Of a DNA stretch of 7,756 bases, positions 4,848 to 7,756 are shown in pieces. Position 1 is the first letter of the stretch. Every line of letters begins with the position of its first letter. The translations under genes and the position numbers were made by a program. The notes under the pieces are model-generated. The model had not been told where the DNA came from and did no database searches. It was given only the letters and a program-made list of their open reading frames with translations. Source of the DNA: Pseudobdellovibrio sp. (GTDB lineage Bacteria; Bdellovibrionota; Bdellovibrionia; Bdellovibrionales; Bdellovibrionaceae); NCBI GenBank assembly GCA_025449725.1, contig JANWIU010000075.1, positions 1-7,756 of the forward strand, in the 5' to 3' direction.

Positions 4848-7756
4848 ATGTCTTTTCTTTTATTGAAACAGAAAATCCGAACTTTGATATATCAGCCGAT
4901 TACAAAAAAGAGTGTCATCGCACTAGCAATTGTCACATCACTTTTCTTCACGTTTCAAAACTGCTCTGAAACAAAATTCAAAGAAATGCAACTAGCTTCT
5001 CAGGGTGTTGGAGGTTTAAGTACCTGCAGTCTCGATGATCTGACGACCAACAGTGTGATGATGAGCACCTCAGGTTTTGCATTGGTCGGCAACTCCCCTT
5101 CCCAAATGACCAATATCCCCATGGGTTCAACTTTGTACATTTGGATGAACAACTTCGCGATTCTGGAATCTGCAAATTGGTTCATGTCTTATAACGGCGG
5201 AACAGAAGTTTCGATAGGAAACTCAGACCGTCTCAGTTACCCAAGCTCCGGTGCCGCGGATCAAGGCTTGATTCCGGGAAGTTACCGCATCCGAATCAAT
5301 GTTAAAAAAGTTTGTGAAAATGTTGAGAGCAACTCCGGTGCCATAAACAAAGTAGAACTAGCCGCCTCTTCGACAATAGAAAAAGATCTTATTGTTCAGT
5401 TTGTAGTTACAGATCCTAACTCTTCAACATGTCCAACGCTGGATAATTTGTTATTATCTGCAGACGATCCTAAGTCGGTAAATACAAATGTAAATTTCTC
5501 TGTTGCTCTTCCAACAATGTGTCGGCCACAAGCAACTTATTATTTCGGTGACAGCGAAATTTCACAGTTTGTCGGCGGATCATCCGCAGTTCATAAGTAT
5601 GAGCTTGCCGGTCAATACTCTTCTTCCGCACAAGTGAAACTTCTTGATGACACTTCAAAAAAGAAAAGTTTGTATAAGCCGGTTATCATTCTTTCTGAGT
5701 GCCCGAAACTTCGTAACGTTTTCTTATCCGGCCCAAGCTTAGTTTACGCCGGACAATCTTCAAGCTTCCAATTACAAAATTTTAACAACAACACCTGTAA
5801 TTTAAATATTAAAAAAGTTATCTTCAAAAAAGATGGATCGGCACTAAGCCCAATTGAAAGTTCACCCTTCAAGGAAATCTTATCTTGGCAGGCAGGTGAA
5901 ATTTCCAGTTCAAATGATGGGAACAAAGTACTGGCAGAAGTTTATTTAAATAACAGCGATAGAACAGATGGTAACCCTGACATTACCCTTACAAAAAATG
6001 TAAGAGTGGTTGAAGCATCTAATCAGTGCGCAGCCAATGCACTGAATTCAGTCTTCATCTCAGGGCCGCGAACGGCAATGATCAATGCGACACTTACTCA
6101 CACAGTTCTGGTTCCGAATTGCTTACGAGAATCTAACTTTGAAAGTACAAGCATTGAATGGGCACTTGTTAAACCTGTTCCGGGAAGCTCTGAAGGCTTA
6201 CTTGAAAACAAAGCGCCGGGCCCGAACTTAACAGCCGTGTACCCCCTTGCAGGAATCTACACTGTTAAAGCTACTATTAAAAATACCAAATTCGGCCAAC
6301 TGAAAATCAGCCAAGACGTAACTATCTTAGGAGATGGGACAGGCCCTGGCGATGACTCCTGCTCTAATGGTGGAGTTAATTACCCAACATGTAGTTGCGT
6401 GGCTGGACAATCTATAAATCCGGAAACCAACAAGTGCGAAAACAATTCTTGTTCTATGACTACACCAACTTGTTCGACTGCAAGCCCCGCAACATGTAAT
6501 ATTGTGGCCAACCCAAGCGCAGTTAATCAAGCTTGGATGTTGAATGCCACAAGTTGCGGTTACAGTTGTAAAACAGGATTCTCCGGCCCAGGTTGTATGG
6601 CTTGTACAAACGGATCAGTTTATCCTTCATGTACAGTCTGCCCTGCCGGTCAATCGATGAATCCAAGCGGTGTTTGTGCTCCAAACAGCTGTTCGACTTC
6701 GACTCCCGCTTGTTCTGCCGCCGCTAACAACAGTTGTGACCTTACGTTTAGCCCATCCAGCATCAATGAAGCTTGGGTAAAAGACGACACTAGTTGTGGC
6801 TTTGCTTGTAAAGCCGGTTTCACAGGAGCAAGTTGTAATACTTGTTCTAACGGTGCGGCTTATCCTGCTTGTACGATTTGCCCCTCAGGCCAATCAAAAA
6901 ATTCTAGCGGTCAATGTGTACCTAATAGTTGCGCGATTCCGAAGCCGGATTGTTCGACGTCTTCACCGGTTGCTTGTACCCTGATAGAGAATGCGACTTC
7001 ACCCAATTTGGCTTGGGCATTAAACGCTATTACCTGCGGCTACAGCTGTAAACCAGGTTACACAGGACCAGATTGTAAAACCTGTGCCAATGGATCAACG
7101 TTTCCGACTTGTTCTAACTGCCCTGCCGGCCAATCGATGAACCCAAGCGGTGTGTGTACTGCAAATTCTTGTTCTGCAACTACTCCGGCTTGTTCTTCTG
7201 CCGCGAACAATAGTTGTAACCTTACTTTTAACCCATCCGGCATAAATGAAGATTGGGTAAAAGATGACACAAGTTGTGGCTTTGCTTGTAAGACCGGTTA
7301 CACAGGTGCAAGTTGTAACACTTGTTCGAATGGCGCAAGTTATCCTGCGTGTACGACATGCCCTGCGGGTCAGTCGAAGAATCCAAGCGGTCAGTGTGTT
7401 GCCAACAGTTGTTCGCCGACCAGACCTGATTGTTCTTCTTCTTCTCCTGTCGCATGTAATATAGTGGAAAACCCATATTCCATTAATCAGGGTTGGACAT
7501 TGAATGCATCCAGCTGCGGCTTTAGCTGTAAACCTGGCTACACCGGTTCAGATTGCAAAACTTGTTCTAATGGATCTACATTTCCTGCGTGCACAAACTG
7601 CCCTTCTGGTCAGTCGATGAATGCAAGCGGTGTATGTACTGCAAATTCTTGTTCTACTTCGACTCCGGCTTGTTCTTCGGCCGCAAACAACAGTTGCAAC
7701 CTTACTTTTAACCCATCTAGCATCAATGAAATTTGGGTTAAAGATGATACATCTTG
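4848..7756 (+). CDS. Large exported lipoprotein-like protein: PKD/Ig-like domains plus Cys-rich 80-residue tandem repeats (3' end outside window)
   Basis: The frame stays open for 969 codons to the right edge. The N-terminus has a long basic region (1-21), a hydrophobic core 'VIALAIVTSLFFTF' (23-36) and 'FQNC' with Cys39, a non-standard lipobox (Gln and Asn before Cys) that I associate with Bdellovibrio lipoproteins. Residues about 40-490 are beta-rich with few cysteines. PKD-like strand signatures occur at 'HKYELAGQY' (249-257) and 'AVYPLAGIYTV' (near 463-473), suggesting three or more Ig/PKD-type domains, each opened by a Cys-containing segment (C195 is one). An acidic/glycine linker 'GDGTGPGDD' (to 503) leads into a Cys-rich array: a half unit at 505-533 and 80-residue units starting at 534, 614, 694, 774, 854 and 934. 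A surface-exposed, disulfide-braced stalk or adhesin is likely; the distal end, where a binding domain might sit, is not in the window. I do not recognise a named gene. Confidence 0.85.
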   Translation, partial: MSFLLLKQKIRTLIYQPITKKSVIALAIVTSLFFTFQNCSETKFKEMQLASQGVGGLSTCSLDDLTTNSVMMSTSGFALVGNSPSQMTNIPMGSTLYIWMNNFAILESANWFMSYNGGTEVSIGNSDRLSYPSSGAADQGLIPGSYRIRINVKKVCENVESNSGAINKVELAASSTIEKDLIVQFVVTDPNSSTCPTLDNLLLSADDPKSVNTNVNFSVALPTMCRPQATYYFGDSEISQFVGGSSAVHKYELAGQYSSSAQVKLLDDTSKKKSLYKPVIILSECPKLRNVFLSGPSLVYAGQSSSFQLQNFNNNTCNLNIKKVIFKKDGSALSPIESSPFKEILSWQAGEISSSNDGNKVLAEVYLNNSDRTDGNPDITLTKNVRVVEASNQCAANALNSVFISGPRTAMINATLTHTVLVPNCLRESNFESTSIEWALVKPVPGSSEGLLENKAPGPNLTAVYPLAGIYTVKATIKNTKFGQLKISQDVTILGDGTGPGDDSCSNGGVNYPTCSCVAGQSINPETNKCENNSCSMTTPTCSTASPATCNIVANPSAVNQAWMLNATSCGYSCKTGFSGPGCMACTNGSVYPSCTVCPAGQSMNPSGVCAPNSCSTSTPACSAAANNSCDLTFSPSSINEAWVKDDTSCGFACKAGFTGASCNTCSNGAAYPACTICPSGQSKNSSGQCVPNSCAIPKPDCSTSSPVACTLIENATSPNLAWALNAITCGYSCKPGYTGPDCKTCANGSTFPTCSNCPAGQSMNPSGVCTANSCSATTPACSSAANNSCNLTFNPSGINEDWVKDDTSCGFACKTGYTGASCNTCSNGASYPACTTCPAGQSKNPSGQCVANSCSPTRPDCSSSSPVACNIVENPYSINQGWTLNASSCGFSCKPGYTGSDCKTCSNGSTFPACTNCPSGQSMNASGVCTANSCSTSTPACSSAANNSCNLTFNPSSINEIWVKDDTS
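6360..6446 (+). repeat. Degenerate half unit capping the Cys-rich array
   Basis: Twenty-nine codons (residues 505-533) reading 'CSNGGVNYPTCSCVAGQSIN...' correspond to the last 28 residues of the repeat unit ('CSNGxxYPxCxxCPxGQS...C'). One Cys spacing is shortened (C-S-C instead of C-x-x-C) and the tail is one residue longer. It is the most diverged copy, as expected at the edge of a tandem array. Confidence 0.8.
6447..7756 (+). repeat. Tandem array of 240-nt Cys-rich units, five complete and a sixth cut by the edge
   Basis: Units start at 6447, 6687, 6927, 7167, 7407 and 7647, each exactly 240 nt (80 codons) with no indels. Each complete unit has Cys at positions 2, 9, 17, 37, 41, 50, 53, 62, 65 and 77, an invariant Trp at 30, and the blocks 'CKxGxTGxxC' (41-50; 'CKTGFSGPGC' in unit 1) and 'CPxGQS' (65-70). 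Ten cysteines per unit suggests five disulfides and export to an oxidising compartment. Units 1, 3 and 5 (type A: '(M/T/A)LNA' after Trp30, 'GQSMN', 'GVC') differ from units 2, 4 and 6 (type B: 'NNSCxLTF', 'WVKDDTS', 'GQSKN', 'GQC'; unit 6 is seen only up to DDTS). By eye, units 2 and 4 share 66/80 residues, units 3 and 5 share 57/80, and neighbours 4 and 5 share 46/80. Confidence 0.95.

Noticed and set aside
6796..7464. Open frames at 6796-6984 and 7264-7464 (+) and at 7058-7270 and 7228-7476 (-)
   Set aside because: They lie inside the Cys-rich repeats in other frames and recur with the repeat; the real frame is continuous and has the conserved cysteines.
6360..7756. CRISPR array
   Set aside because: The repeats are 240 nt long, coding, contiguous and without spacers.

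Overview
The window looks like a chromosomal segment of a Bdellovibrio-like predatory bacterium (Bdellovibrionota). This is an inference, based on exported lipoproteins (one with a 'FQNC' lipobox of the kind I associate with Bdellovibrio), an orphan DapB-fold amine dehydrogenase, a secreted glucoamylase-like enzyme, weak Shine-Dalgarno sites and moderate GC. No rRNA, tRNA, CRISPR array, transposase or phage gene was seen.

Layout: (1) 1-622, minus strand: 5' part of a lipoprotein gene that runs off the left edge, with a lipobox at Cys35 and two degenerate EF-hand-like segments. (2) 623-879: divergent intergenic region. (3) 880-3209, plus strand: a probable three-gene unit: an unrecognised 281-residue cytosolic protein, a 153-residue two-TM protein with a HAMP domain and no output domain, and, overlapping it by 4 bp (ATGA), a 328-residue 2,4-diaminopentanoate-dehydrogenase-like oxidoreductase. 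A strong intrinsic terminator at 3250-3278 closes the unit. (4) 3319-4590: a secreted protein related to the glucoamylase-like / GH144-type (PF10091-like) family, cut by one in-frame TGA at 4252-4254. Recognisable family sequence continues in the same frame after the stop, so this is a broken or recoded gene. (5) 4591-4847: intergenic. (6) 4848 to the right edge: a very large exported protein with a lipoprotein-type signal and PKD/Ig-like beta domains, followed by a cysteine-rich tandem array that is still running at the window end.

The most unusual feature is that array. Units of exactly 80 residues (240 nt) each carry ten cysteines at fixed positions and one invariant Trp. They alternate between two subtypes (A and B), so the real repeat is a 160-residue (480-nt) dimer. 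The module is loosely EGF-like around 'CKxGxTGxxC' but does not fit the standard EGF cysteine spacing, and I do not recognise it as a named family. It probably forms a disulfide-braced, surface-exposed stalk.

The genes form no obvious single pathway. Three of the six products (the left-edge lipoprotein, the glucoamylase-like protein and the Cys-rich protein) are predicted to be exported. The HAMP protein and the dehydrogenase are probably translationally coupled.
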